NCBI GenBank assembly: GCA_902495075.1
Contig: CABUVO010000042.1
Span: 1-26,845, forward strand
Length of the DNA: 26,845 bases
Direction: 5' to 3'
Source: an uncultured Porphyromonadaceae bacterium
Lineage (GTDB): Bacteria > Bacteroidota > Bacteroidia > Bacteroidales > Muribaculaceae
This document shows, in pieces, positions 8,273-18,205 of the stretch (position 1 is its first letter; the number at the start of each line of letters is the position of its first letter). Below the pieces are notes generated by a model, which saw only the letters and a list, made by a program, of their open reading frames with translations, was not told the DNA's origin and did not search any database. The position numbers and the translations under genes are program-made.

Positions 8273-9026
8273 ATAAAAATCTATCACGGCATAAATATAG
8301 CGCATACTATCTAATTGAATACAAGCCATCTATCAAATCGCCTTAAAAATAGATTCTATCACAAACAATTTACACATATCACAACACTTGCCGGAAGCGA
8401 AATCCACGTTTATCGAACCGAGTTCGATAAGGTAAGAAGTAAAAGGGAACAGGTAAAAGGTAAAAGGAATGAATAGGCATGACTCTAATGTCTGACTTGC
8501 GTAATACTTCTACAAAATTAAAACGCGAAGGCGCGAAGAATAAAAGCACTAGACATGATGCTTAAAATATTAGAATACAGTAATTTAAACACAGAAAAAC
8601 AGAGCTTTTAATCAATGTTTAATGCGTTATGGGCAATGTTTAATTGAAAGGCACGGAGGCATCTGGCGATGCTGACAGAGGCACAAAGTTAGAGTGCCAC
8701 ATATAAGCAGGCTATTGCGAATTAATCATTTCACATTTCACATTTCCGACTCAATCTCTGTGTCTCCGTCAGGTCGTTTACGACCCTCTGTGCCTGAATA
8801 GTCCAGCATGATTTTTAGCTAAACCTTTGTTACTCTGCGCCTCTGTGTTGTTATTTGCGTAACAATTTGAATCAAGTTTCGCGCCCCAATAATTAAGTCG
8901 ACTCGGTTTGTTGAGGCGTGCCAATTCTCCTTTAACCTATTCCCTATAACCTTTCACCTTGCCGAACTCAGTTCGGTAAATCGGGATTTAGATAATTGGC
9001 TTAGAGTAATGTTGAGGAGAATTTTG
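8273..9026. repeat. Repeat-rich divergent intergenic region
   Basis: No convincing gene lies here. The block is bounded by related modules in inverted orientation: near 8410-8470 a palindrome (8410-8430) is followed by purine-rich GGTAAAAGG words; near 8930-8984 the reverse complement of a similar module occurs, with palindrome 8962-8976. Between them are several variants of CTCTGTGCCTCTGTG in both orientations (for example near 8684, 8757, 8790, 8836) and GGCGCGAA near 8530 facing TTCGCGCC near 8878. It separates cassette A from the divergent TPR regulator. Confidence 0.6.
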
Positions 9027-9034
9027 TAAATTTG
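9027..9034 (+). promoter_or_regulatory. -7 box of the TPR-HTH gene
   Basis: TAAATTTG matches the Bacteroidetes -7 consensus exactly. A clear TTTG at the -33 position is lacking, so an activator or a weak promoter is possible. It lies 24 bases before the ATG at 9058, which excludes the upstream GTG at 9034 as start. Confidence 0.5.
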
Positions 9035-9057
9035 TGGAAAATTTTGATCATAACGAT

Positions 9058-10782
9058 ATGAAGAGATTTTTATACATAGCGGTGTTCATGACATTCTTGG
9101 CATGTAATTGTGGTTGTTCACGTCATGGATCGGAAACAGATAAAGTTCTTGATTCCGCAGACAATTTAATGCAGGTTTACCCTGATTCCGCGTTGAGGAT
9201 GTTAAAACAGCTTGAAAGCTACTCGCTGAATGCATCTGATAAAGCTCGTTATGCATTGTTGTTGACCAAGGCACAAACCAAAAGCAACGAATTCATAGGA
9301 TCTGATTCTATTATCAAAATTGCGTACGATTATTATGACACTCGTAATGACAGTTTAGAAATGCAATCGAAAACATACTATGGAGAGATTCAATATTATA
9401 ATGGAGATTTGGGAAACAGTCTCGTAAACATACGAAAAGCCTATGATATGGCTAACGAGCAGGGGAATCCATTCTATGCAGGACTTAATGCCAGAATCAT
9501 TTCAGCAATTTATGGTAAGATATATGAAAGCACAGAAGAATTGAAGTGGGCAAAAATATCCAAACAAAAATTTGAAGAGGCAAATGCCTCAAAACATGCT
9601 GCATGGGCTGATATAACTCTAATAAATTCTCTTATTAGTCTAAACAATCTTAATGAGGCAGACAGCATATTATCAAATGTAGATTCTACTGAATACAATA
9701 CGGAGCCGGTTTTCAGGCATTCTATACTCAAAGCAAAAGCCGATATCGCAAACGCTGAACACAGATATGTAGATGCCATTAAAATCTTAATGGAATTATA
9801 TAACGATGGATATAAATTTAAGTCTTTGAATTGGTGTAAACTCTCCGACAATTATTATAGAAATGGCGAGATAACGAAATCACAGGCAGCTTTGGATTCC
9901 GCAAAAAGAATAATATCTACCCATCAGGAAAATTTGTATTGTAAATACATGGAGTCACTATTACTGGCACAACATGGTAACTACAGGGTGGCAGCATCCA
10001 AGGCGATCGAATATGGAGAAAAACTTGAAAACGAAATTGACAACCAAATCAACAGCGAGGCTATAAGTCTGCTTGAGGAATATCTTACAAAAGATGCAGA
10101 GAATGCGAGGGAAAGGGCTGCGACTCTAAAATTCAGAGCTACTGCTTCTATTATAATACTTGCATTGATAATCATAATTGCCATTGTGCTGATTATTACC
10201 CTTCGCCTGAAGAATCAGCGGGATAAGGCTGAAGCAGAATCCCTGAAGGCAAACCTGAAAGAATTGGGAAGAGAATTGGAGACAATCAGAAACAACCGCT
10301 CAGAGAGCAAAGATAACACAATTAATTACATCCTCAGCCTTGATGCCATCTATGAAAATGGTTTCAAGTATCTCACCTCAAAACAAATTATAAATAAGTT
10401 ACCCACCGATGTGCGAGAGGTTCTTGAAGCCATAAGAAACGATGAGAACATCGACATTTTAAATAAATGCATGGACTCTATATGCAGTGAGTGGTTAACG
10501 AAGTTCAATAAGGTTTTCCCTTCTTTAGATCCATATCAGTATCAACTGGTGAAATATCTTCACCTGCATCTATCATCCGAAATGATTGCATTACTGATGA
10601 AACGAGATTCTTTGAATGCCGTTTACAATCTAAAGAGCAGACTTAAGAAACGTCTGAAAGCCGACAATCCCGAAGCTGCAGAGCATTATATCCGCGAAAT
10701 CTTTAGTAAACGCGAAGTCAAAAGCCTATCGGAATTTGAAGTGCGGGAGAAGGAGCAGCGGGAGAAGAAGGAAGATAGCTGA
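9058..10782 (+). CDS. Membrane-anchored TPR protein with C-terminal HTH-like domain, putative regulator
   Basis: 574 residues from ATG at 9058. The N-terminus has a signal or lipoprotein sequence (FLACNCGC, Cys16-20). Helical TPR-like repeats fill about 25-345 (DSALRMLKQLES, KTYYGEIQYYNGDLGNSL, DAIKILMELYNDG). One transmembrane segment is at about 361-383, followed by a charged coiled coil (387-415). The C-terminal part contains YQYQLVKYLHLHLSSEMIA and LNAVYNLKSRLKKRLK (about 494-533), resembling the LuxR-type HTH end found in Bacteroidetes TPR regulators. This predicts a periplasmic sensor with a cytoplasmic output. It is the only sizeable plus-strand gene and is divergent to cassette A. Its last 19 codons overlap the convergent RND gene. 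DNA binding is inferred, not shown. Confidence 0.72.
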   Translation: MKRFLYIAVFMTFLACNCGCSRHGSETDKVLDSADNLMQVYPDSALRMLKQLESYSLNASDKARYALLLTKAQTKSNEFIGSDSIIKIAYDYYDTRNDSLEMQSKTYYGEIQYYNGDLGNSLVNIRKAYDMANEQGNPFYAGLNARIISAIYGKIYESTEELKWAKISKQKFEEANASKHAAWADITLINSLISLNNLNEADSILSNVDSTEYNTEPVFRHSILKAKADIANAEHRYVDAIKILMELYNDGYKFKSLNWCKLSDNYYRNGEITKSQAALDSAKRIISTHQENLYCKYMESLLLAQHGNYRVAASKAIEYGEKLENEIDNQINSEAISLLEEYLTKDAENARERAATLKFRATASIIILALIIIIAIVLIITLRLKNQRDKAEAESLKANLKELGRELETIRNNRSESKDNTINYILSLDAIYENGFKYLTSKQIINKLPTDVREVLEAIRNDENIDILNKCMDSICSEWLTKFNKVFPSLDPYQYQLVKYLHLHLSSEMIALLMKRDSLNAVYNLKSRLKKRLKADNPEAAEHYIREIFSKREVKSLSEFEVREKEQREKKEDS

Positions 10783-13662
10783 GAGCGACATGATGAGACC
10801 GCCCATGGTGCCGGCTGCCAAAGGAAACCAGAAACCTTCCATGGTGTCGCCTATGAGGAAGGGGATAAATCCTAAGACGGTGGAAAGCACGGTCAGCAAC
10901 ACTGCCGTGACCTTGCGCCGGAAGGCACGGATATACAGCGTTACCGGGCTTACACCTGCCGGCAAACGTTTCCGCATCGAATTATATTCGTTGATGATGT
11001 AGATGGCGGCGTTGACAGTAATGCCGCAAAGAAGAATCATGGCGGCGAAACCGCCCTTGTCAAATTTAAGTGAAAACAGATAGAAGGTAAGGAACACCCC
11101 TATGAATGACACAGGGATGACGAGAATCACGGCAAGTGGCTGTCTCAATGAATTAAACAGAATTGATGATATGAAAAATATGATCACCGCCACGAGAGCC
11201 AGAAGCCAATACTTCTCCCCGCTTATCTCATGATTCCATTTGTATTCTTCTTTTTCGGCATGATATCCCAAGGGCAGTGTGGGCACATACGCGGCAAGTA
11301 TTTTGTCGAGAACCCTTTCCCCCGCTTTGCTTGATCCTATATATTCATATTGCAGACACAGAATGTATTCCTGATCTTTCTTCACCACATCAGGAGGTGT
11401 CTGCCTCTTCTCAATGGTGGCATAATCGGAAAGTTTTATTTCCCTTCCGCCCGCACGCATGGGATAGTTCATGAATCCCCACACATCGCGGTCATTTTCC
11501 GTAGAGTTAAGACGTATGTATTCCGCGCCGTCATGTCCCGCCACGAATCCCGCGCTGATGTTGCGCCCTGTCTCATGCTTTACCGCGCGAAACAGATCCG
11601 ACACCGTCAGACTGTCTTTTGCCAGTCTTTCGCGGTCTATGTCAAGATAAAACTCCGTATAATCCTCTTTGTAATAAGAGAATTCCGAATTTATCGTCAC
11701 CTCCTTGATGCGTTTGAGATTCAGCAATGTGTCGGCAAGCTCGCGTGCCCTTGCCGACAGTTCATCATAATTATATCCTCGCATCTTTATCCGGTAACTT
11801 CCGGCTCCTTCCCTGACATCATTATTGAACCCCTGGTCTTCAAGACCGTATACGCTCCAGCTTCCTCCTCCGAGAGTCAAGGCTTTCGACACCACGTCAG
11901 ACTTAAGCCGGTAAGGGTATTCCCGCTGATATTCCGGTTTAAAATATACGGAAATGGATGCCCTGCGCGGTCCCGATACATATGTCTGGAACTGTCGTAT
12001 CCCCTCCTGACCGCTCAGGAATGCCTCCATTTTCGAAATCAGTACATTCATCTGCGACAATGTGGCTCCATTGGGTAAGCTGGCCGCAATTTCGAGAACA
12101 GGCTCGCGGTCATTATTGTCAAAATATCCACCTTCATACACTTTGGTGACAAACACATAGACCGACCAGCCAAATGCCGCGGCAAACACAATGAACACGA
12201 TCCATCGGAAGCGGCTTAGAACTGTCAGTATCCTGCCATATATTTTATAAATCCTGACGACCAGACGTCTCTTTCGCTTATTTGATTTCCTAAGCACCAG
12301 TCCCATCCTCTCCACAAGCGCGGGAACGAGAAACAGCGCAACGGCAAGCGACACCCCGAGATTGACAATCACCACAACCGTAAAATCCTTCAACGAAAGG
12401 AGAGTCTTCTCATCAAGGAAGAACACGACGGTGAGAGCTCCGACTGTGGTAAGCGTTGCGGCGAGCACAGCTGAGAACGCCCGCAACGTGTGATGTCTCG
12501 ACACATGCTCTGTCATCACTATCAGATTGTCGATCACGAGGTTTAGCGATATCGTGATTCCAGCCAGCGAATAAAGCTGTATCTCCACATGCAGAAAATA
12601 ATAGGCAAGAAAGGCAATAGCCATATTAACCGCGAGACTGATGGCAATGATGAGCAGATAACGGAGATTCGCCGTTATCACAGCTACGAAAATCAACAAT
12701 ACCAGTATCGTCAGGGCGGTGCGGAAATATATCTTGTCCATCTCCTCGGCTATTGATTCCGATGCATCATAGCTCAGATCCATCATAAAACCATCCGGAA
12801 GTGAGATCCCCTCCAAAACTTTCCTGACCCTCTTGCTCAGTTCTATCTGGTTGGCATCTTCAGCAGCCGTTATGTTGAGATAGATTGAATTAAGACCGTT
12901 AATGCGAAAATACCCTGTCGGTTCGGCTTCCCGACGCGACACGCGCGCCACATCCGCCAACGTAACGATGCGTCCGTCGCGTGCGGTCAGAAACACTTTT
13001 GTCGGATCAAGCGTATCGCAACCCGCATTCTCCCTTTCGGATATGGCGTGCGACAAATCATCAGGCGACAATCCGAGTGTCGAAAGTTTTTCAGGAGAAT
13101 AATCCACCCTCCACTCCATAGGCATTGCCCCGGAAAGTTCCACATTGTCAACACCCTTAAGCGCTATCAGGGCAGGGTGTATATTCTCCTCGGCAAAATT
13201 CATGATGCGGTGAGGAGAAAGAGGGGCGTTGACAGTATAACTCATGAAAGGACGCGCAGCCTCGGCGTCAAGTTGCTTTACGGCAATCCGGGGATAGCTT
13301 ACCCCCTCGGGCAAGGAAGTGCGCGCTTCCCTTACAATCACAGCCGTCTCGAAGCGCGCTTTCTCCATATCCGCATGTCGGTCAAACTCCAGCGTGATGC
13401 GTCCCCCATTCTTTTTTGACCGTGAAGTGATATGCTTCACGCCCGACACTCTGGCAAGCATTGACTCCAAAGGAGCCGTGACCTCTGCCTCCACCGTGCG
13501 TGCGGACGCTCCGGGGAAAGAATAGCTCACACTTACAGAGGGAAGCGTCTCAGAGGGCACAAGCTTGACGGGAAGCATCGGCATCAGCACGCACCCCAAC
13601 ATAGCCATCGCCAGAAACACGACAATGACCGAAAACGACGATATCCCTCTTTTTTTTCTCAT
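10726..13662 (-). CDS. RND efflux transporter permease (second pump of the operon)
   Basis: 978 residues from ATG at 13662; a TTG two codons upstream also exists. It has the AcrB/HAE-type layout: TM1 (FSVIVVFLAMAMLGCVLMPM), a periplasmic porter part with PSETLPSVSVSYSFPGASA, a TM2-6 bundle including ITISLNLVIDNLIVMTEH (Asp about residue 378, the proton-relay position), a second periplasmic loop, and a TM8-12 bundle with ILLCGITVNAAIYIINEYNSMR. It is slightly shorter than typical pumps (about 1020-1050). It follows the TolC-like gene by 13 bases and ends the efflux operon. Its 3' end overlaps the convergent TPR gene by 57 bases. Substrate unknown; it may pair with the pump at 15160-18204. Confidence 0.9.
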   Translation of the reverse strand: MRKKRGISSFSVIVVFLAMAMLGCVLMPMLPVKLVPSETLPSVSVSYSFPGASARTVEAEVTAPLESMLARVSGVKHITSRSKKNGGRITLEFDRHADMEKARFETAVIVREARTSLPEGVSYPRIAVKQLDAEAARPFMSYTVNAPLSPHRIMNFAEENIHPALIALKGVDNVELSGAMPMEWRVDYSPEKLSTLGLSPDDLSHAISERENAGCDTLDPTKVFLTARDGRIVTLADVARVSRREAEPTGYFRINGLNSIYLNITAAEDANQIELSKRVRKVLEGISLPDGFMMDLSYDASESIAEEMDKIYFRTALTILVLLIFVAVITANLRYLLIIAISLAVNMAIAFLAYYFLHVEIQLYSLAGITISLNLVIDNLIVMTEHVSRHHTLRAFSAVLAATLTTVGALTVVFFLDEKTLLSLKDFTVVVIVNLGVSLAVALFLVPALVERMGLVLRKSNKRKRRLVVRIYKIYGRILTVLSRFRWIVFIVFAAAFGWSVYVFVTKVYEGGYFDNNDREPVLEIAASLPNGATLSQMNVLISKMEAFLSGQEGIRQFQTYVSGPRRASISVYFKPEYQREYPYRLKSDVVSKALTLGGGSWSVYGLEDQGFNNDVREGAGSYRIKMRGYNYDELSARARELADTLLNLKRIKEVTINSEFSYYKEDYTEFYLDIDRERLAKDSLTVSDLFRAVKHETGRNISAGFVAGHDGAEYIRLNSTENDRDVWGFMNYPMRAGGREIKLSDYATIEKRQTPPDVVKKDQEYILCLQYEYIGSSKAGERVLDKILAAYVPTLPLGYHAEKEEYKWNHEISGEKYWLLALVAVIIFFISSILFNSLRQPLAVILVIPVSFIGVFLTFYLFSLKFDKGGFAAMILLCGITVNAAIYIINEYNSMRKRLPAGVSPVTLYIRAFRRKVTAVLLTVLSTVLGFIPFLIGDTMEGFWFPLAAGTMGGLIMSLSAIFLLLPLLLLPHFKFR

Positions 13663-13675
13663 TTCCAAAGTCTCG

Positions 13676-15163
13676 TCATTTCACTCCCAACGTCCGGTCA
13701 AATTCCGTCGGAATAGGCACTCCGAGTTCGAAATCAAACAATGTAAGCTTACGTATCTTATAATAGCTCAGCCAGTAATTCTGCAGGGAGGTGATGTAAT
13801 TCTTGCTTGCCTCCTGCTGGCGACTATGGGAAAGCGTAAGGGTATTGATATCGGCTTTTCCGATGATAAACCGCTGAAGCGTCTGGGCATACGCCCTGTC
13901 GGCAAGGTCAAGAGCCTCGGCAGCACTCCCTACGAGACGCTGCCTGCTGTTGAAGTCGCGTATTGTTATGACCACATCCTGCTCCATCGAGAGTTCCTCC
14001 TGCCTGGCAGCAATCTGAGCCACATTCAGGTTATTCTTGGCGATGTTGTATTTCCCTTTCCTCACTCCCCAGTCGACTAAAGGAATTGATAACGACAGCG
14101 ACACAAGATCCTGCTGAAGCGGGTGATTGTAAGCCTCGCCAAAGGTGCGCGCAACCTGATTGAAACCCACAGAGGCGTTAAGACTTAGATTAAACATCGA
14201 TTCAACCTTGGTTTTATTCACATCCCTCTGCGCTTCAAGCACGGTCTGCCGTTTCAACATTATGGCGGGACTATTTTCCCGGGCATACTCCAGAGCCCGA
14301 TCTTCCTGAATATTTATTGCCACAGGTTTGCCGGGCAGCATCACCTCTATCTCGGTGTCTGAATCAAGTCCGAGATATGTCGCCAAAGAAAGGCGCGCCC
14401 TCTCTATCTCGATTCTGGCATTCTCCAGGGCGTTCTCGGCATTCACCTTATCGAGTCGCAGCGTGAGAAGGTCGGTCTGGGATATAGCCGCAATACTGAA
14501 ACGACGTTCCCCTATTATCAGCAGCGTGTCGCTGGCGGCAAGATTCTCTTTTGCCAACCGTAATTCCGTCTGCGCCAGGGCGAGAGCGAAGAAATGGCTT
14601 ACCGTCTCTTCCGACACTGTCTCCATGTTGTAGACAAACTCCCTTTTCACCTTCTCATATTTCATCGGTTCGATGCGTTTCTCCCAGCGGAACGCATTGT
14701 ATCCGATAAGATCCTGGCGATAACCTATCCTGACAGGCACCGATGAAAACTGATTACCCTTCATCGCCCCGAAATTGCGCATATATTCAAGATCGCTTTC
14801 AAGATAGAGGGAGCCGCCGAGGAAATCCACATTCTGCGTAATAGTCAGTCCCGCAGAGGCTGTGTACATCTGCTGGCTGCGGAACACATCGACATCCTGC
14901 TGCGAATCGTAGCGCTGTGTGATGTAGCGGTAATATTGCGCAGGAGTCAGATTGAGCGACATACCGGGAAGGCGGTTTGCCTTGAACGTGCGCCATTCCC
15001 AATAGCCGGAGGCATAAAGATTACGGTTGCGGAATGCATTAAGGGAGCTGTCGTTGGCAAGACGCACGGCATCTCCGAGCGAAAGAACCATCCTCTCACC
15101 TCCTGAGGCAGCCACACTTCCTGCAAACAACGCTATCGCGATTATCAATCTTCCTATATTCAT
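13676..15163 (-). CDS. TolC-family outer-membrane efflux protein
   Basis: 495 residues with a signal peptide (MNIGRLIIAIALFAGSVAA). Two repeats of the outer-membrane efflux protein type are visible: the first with LSLGDAVRLANDSSLNAFRNRN and long helices around ETVSEETVSHFFALALAQTELRLAKENL, the second with ALEYARENSPAIMLKRQTVLEAQRDVNKTKV and VSLSLSIPLVDWGVRKGKYNIAKNN. The length is normal for the family. The start overlaps the preceding RND gene by four bases (ATGA), a sign of translational coupling. It forms the outer-membrane channel of the tripartite pump with the adaptor at 18300-19388. Confidence 0.9.
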   Translation of the reverse strand: MNIGRLIIAIALFAGSVAASGGERMVLSLGDAVRLANDSSLNAFRNRNLYASGYWEWRTFKANRLPGMSLNLTPAQYYRYITQRYDSQQDVDVFRSQQMYTASAGLTITQNVDFLGGSLYLESDLEYMRNFGAMKGNQFSSVPVRIGYRQDLIGYNAFRWEKRIEPMKYEKVKREFVYNMETVSEETVSHFFALALAQTELRLAKENLAASDTLLIIGERRFSIAAISQTDLLTLRLDKVNAENALENARIEIERARLSLATYLGLDSDTEIEVMLPGKPVAINIQEDRALEYARENSPAIMLKRQTVLEAQRDVNKTKVESMFNLSLNASVGFNQVARTFGEAYNHPLQQDLVSLSLSIPLVDWGVRKGKYNIAKNNLNVAQIAARQEELSMEQDVVITIRDFNSRQRLVGSAAEALDLADRAYAQTLQRFIIGKADINTLTLSHSRQQEASKNYITSLQNYWLSYYKIRKLTLFDFELGVPIPTEFDRTLGVK

Positions 15164-18100
15164 GTTTTCTTTAGAGCTTGTTCCTTAAAACGATGCTGGT
15201 TGTAAATCAGATAATAAATAAGGGGTATCACAAAAATGCTGACCAGCGTTCCCACCACCATCGAGCCGATCATGGCAACTGCGAGAGGTCGCTGCAGCTC
15301 AGAGCCCATGTCAGATGTGAAAAGCACCGGAAGCATCGCAAAGATTGTGGTCAGTGAAGTCATCAATATCGGTTTGAGGCGTCGTCTGCCCGCCGTGTGG
15401 ATTGCCTCGGCAAGAGGCATTCCCTCCTTCCGCAATTCATTGATGGAATCGAGCTTAAGGATTGAATCATTGACCACGATTCCACATGTCACAATTATTC
15501 CGATCGCCGACATCAGGTTCAGTGTTTCACCGCACATAAGAAGGGTCAGCAATGCAAATGAGACATCAATAGGAATCTCCAGAAGCACAATGAGAGGCTG
15601 CACAAAACTTTCGAACTGAGCGCAAAGAATGAAATACATCATCAACAGCGACACGAGTAGAATCACCGTCAGCTCTTTCATCATCTTTCGGTTTGAGAAG
15701 ATCGAACCGCCGAACGTCACATCCGCCACCTCTTCCGCCATTGCGATCTCTTTCATTTTCTCAATCACAGCATCAGCTTCATCGGCTTCCACGTTAAGTT
15801 CCACCGGTAGATACTCACCCGCACCGGAGGCGTTTATAACCCCCAACGCATCCCGTTTCATTGTGTGGGCAAGGGCAGAGAGCGGAATGCCATTCCCGTT
15901 GCCCTCTTTTCCCGCAGATGAAGATACCAACGCCGTTGCAAGCAATTCATCAGGAGTTATCCCTCTGTCGGAAATTCTTACAGGTATATAATCCTGATAA
16001 GACCTGAGGATAGTGGTTTGCGAACCTTTAAAAGTCACGTCTATTGTGTTGCGCACATCGGAAGCGCTGACTCCATAGAGAAGCATACGTTCAGGATCCG
16101 TGCGTATATCTATCACCTCTTGTTGCGGAATATCCTTCACATCCAGCCCCGTGGCTCCTTTTACGGCGCTACACAGACGCGCCGCCGTTTCCACTGATCC
16201 ACCTGCATATCCGGTAAGAAAACGAGCCTCCAATGGCGCTCCTCCGGAAGAAAACACCTGCTCGAACGGATTTGACGGGACACTGAACCCACACACGGCT
16301 GCCGGATATTCACGCCGCAGAAAAGATGTCAGGGAATCTTTGAATGCCTGTAGTTTGTCGGGATCCGACACCCGGAAATAAAACTCGGTTTCCGATGCCC
16401 CCTTTTCAGAATTGTCACCGAGCATGAAATCCTGTCGCCCTACAAATGCCGCCCACTCTTCATTCTCAACAGCGTCTGTGACCTTCTCGGAGCGCACGCG
16501 GTTTTCGTCTATGTTTATGTTCTCATTCCAGTTTACTGAAAGTATTGTTTCCGCACTGTCAATGCGGGGCAAACGCTCCACGTCGAGAGCTTCCGCAAGC
16601 GGGAACAAAGACGCTACGGTGAGAATGACAAACAGAACCGTAGCCAACTTATGGGAAAATATAAAATCAATCCCCTTGTCATACCATTTAAGGCCTCTCC
16701 CCTCTGCGCCGTCTTCATCTCCTTGCGAGATATCCTCCTTTCTCCCTTTCTCCACGATAGAGACAAGCACAGGCAGCAATGTGATGCCCGTTGCATAGGA
16801 AGAAAACAACCCGGCGGTGATCGAGAATGCCTGATCAGCAAATATTGCACCGGCAATGCCGCTCATGAACACAAGAGGCAGAAAGACAGCAACTGTGGTG
16901 AGCGATGAGCTCAGCATCGGCGTGATCATCTCCGTCGTGCCCAACACGCAGCTGTCTTCAAGCGAATAGCCACGCTTGCGATACTGCATGATATTTTCCG
17001 CCACTATGACGGAATTGTCGATCATCATGCCCACGGCAAGTATGAGTCCTGCCAATGATATTATATTGATCGAAATATGGAAGAGATAGAAAAGAAGGAA
17101 TGTTATGATCACGGCAACCACAACAGTAAAACCGATAACCACCGGCATCCTCCAGTTGCGCATGAAGAGGGCGCAGACAAGAAAAACGAGCACAAGACCT
17201 AAAATCAGGTTCTGACGTAAGTTGCTTATCGTGAAATCGAGCAGTTCCGTCTGGCTTCGGGTCTTGGTGATCGAAATGTCGGGATATTGGGAAGAGAAAT
17301 ATTTTATAGTGCCGTCAATTGCCTTGTCAAGGTCTGCCATGCTCGATGCCTCATGCTTGATCACCGCCATCGTCATGGCGCGGCGCCCGTTAAAAAGAGA
17401 ATACCCCTGCGCCTGACATTCCGTGAGTTCCACTTCACAGAAATCACCCAAGCGATGCATTCTCCCGTTCTTCATCAGAGGCACATTCTCCACATCCTCC
17501 TGAGTGCGCAGTTTTCCGGATATGTGGATGCTGTATTCATAATAACCATCGCGAACCGTCATGCTTCCCGGCTCGGCATTGTTGTCTTTAAGGGATTTCT
17601 CAATATCCGCCAAGGTTATTCCGGCAGGTTGCATACGATCATAATCAGGCGTTACGCGCAATTCTTTCCCCGGCACTCCGGATATATCCACCAACGCCAC
17701 TTCGGGCAACTGTTCGAGGCGACGCCTGACAATATTGTCGGCAACATCATAGAATTCGGGAGAAGGCTCGGATGCGGTGGTAAGTTGGAGGTAAGTAACG
17801 GGAATATCAGCCACTGATGCCTTCACGGCCTTGGGACGGCTGATATCCCGTGGAAGCGAATTCATAGCCGCGTCTATTTTCTCGTTCACCTCGATAAATG
17901 CGAGATCCGTGTCAACGCCATAATCCATCGTGAGCCGGATGATGCCATATCCGTCGCGCGTTTCGCTCCGGATATCCGACAATCCTCCCACCTGCATCAG
18001 CTCGCGCCGGAGTGGGGCGACAACCATGTTCTCAAGTTCGCGGGCATCAAGGGATGCTCCGTCTGCCCTGACTGCAATCCGGGGGACATCGACATCAGGC

Positions 18101-18204
18101 AAGAGCGACACCGGAAGCGTCACGAACGTAACACACCCTAAGATCACAAGAGCGAGAAAGCTCATCAGCACGGCAATGCGCCGCTGTAACAGAAACCGTA
18201 TCAA
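15160..18204 (-). CDS. RND efflux transporter permease (first pump of the operon)
   Basis: 1014 residues. The start appears to be TTG at 18204 (IRFLLQRRIAVLMSFLAL follows); no in-frame ATG lies upstream before a stop, and the next ATG would remove TM1. HAE-1 features: LPVSLLPDVDVPRIAVR after TM1, the TM4 motif LILAVGMMIDNSVIVAENI with a single Asp near residue 395, LTTVAVFLPLVFMSGIAGAIFADQA, and the TM10 motif GIIVTCGIVVNDSILKLDSINELR, with TM11 LKPILMTSLTTIFAMLPV. A 95-base gap with a hairpin-forming repeat separates it from the adaptor gene. Proton-driven export across the envelope is the family role; the substrate is unknown. Confidence 0.92.
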   Translation of the reverse strand: MIRFLLQRRIAVLMSFLALVILGCVTFVTLPVSLLPDVDVPRIAVRADGASLDARELENMVVAPLRRELMQVGGLSDIRSETRDGYGIIRLTMDYGVDTDLAFIEVNEKIDAAMNSLPRDISRPKAVKASVADIPVTYLQLTTASEPSPEFYDVADNIVRRRLEQLPEVALVDISGVPGKELRVTPDYDRMQPAGITLADIEKSLKDNNAEPGSMTVRDGYYEYSIHISGKLRTQEDVENVPLMKNGRMHRLGDFCEVELTECQAQGYSLFNGRRAMTMAVIKHEASSMADLDKAIDGTIKYFSSQYPDISITKTRSQTELLDFTISNLRQNLILGLVLVFLVCALFMRNWRMPVVIGFTVVVAVIITFLLFYLFHISINIISLAGLILAVGMMIDNSVIVAENIMQYRKRGYSLEDSCVLGTTEMITPMLSSSLTTVAVFLPLVFMSGIAGAIFADQAFSITAGLFSSYATGITLLPVLVSIVEKGRKEDISQGDEDGAEGRGLKWYDKGIDFIFSHKLATVLFVILTVASLFPLAEALDVERLPRIDSAETILSVNWNENINIDENRVRSEKVTDAVENEEWAAFVGRQDFMLGDNSEKGASETEFYFRVSDPDKLQAFKDSLTSFLRREYPAAVCGFSVPSNPFEQVFSSGGAPLEARFLTGYAGGSVETAARLCSAVKGATGLDVKDIPQQEVIDIRTDPERMLLYGVSASDVRNTIDVTFKGSQTTILRSYQDYIPVRISDRGITPDELLATALVSSSAGKEGNGNGIPLSALAHTMKRDALGVINASGAGEYLPVELNVEADEADAVIEKMKEIAMAEEVADVTFGGSIFSNRKMMKELTVILLVSLLMMYFILCAQFESFVQPLIVLLEIPIDVSFALLTLLMCGETLNLMSAIGIIVTCGIVVNDSILKLDSINELRKEGMPLAEAIHTAGRRRLKPILMTSLTTIFAMLPVLFTSDMGSELQRPLAVAMIGSMVVGTLVSIFVIPLIYYLIYNQHRFKEQALKKT

Positions 18205-18205
18205 A

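Noticed and set aside
11350..12078. Long plus-strand open frame (242 codons) opposite the second RND gene.
   Set aside because: It lies wholly antisense to a clear RND coding region and reads as a shadow frame with no domain wording. The same holds for other antisense frames such as 1430-1927, 3358-3987 and 17287-17817.
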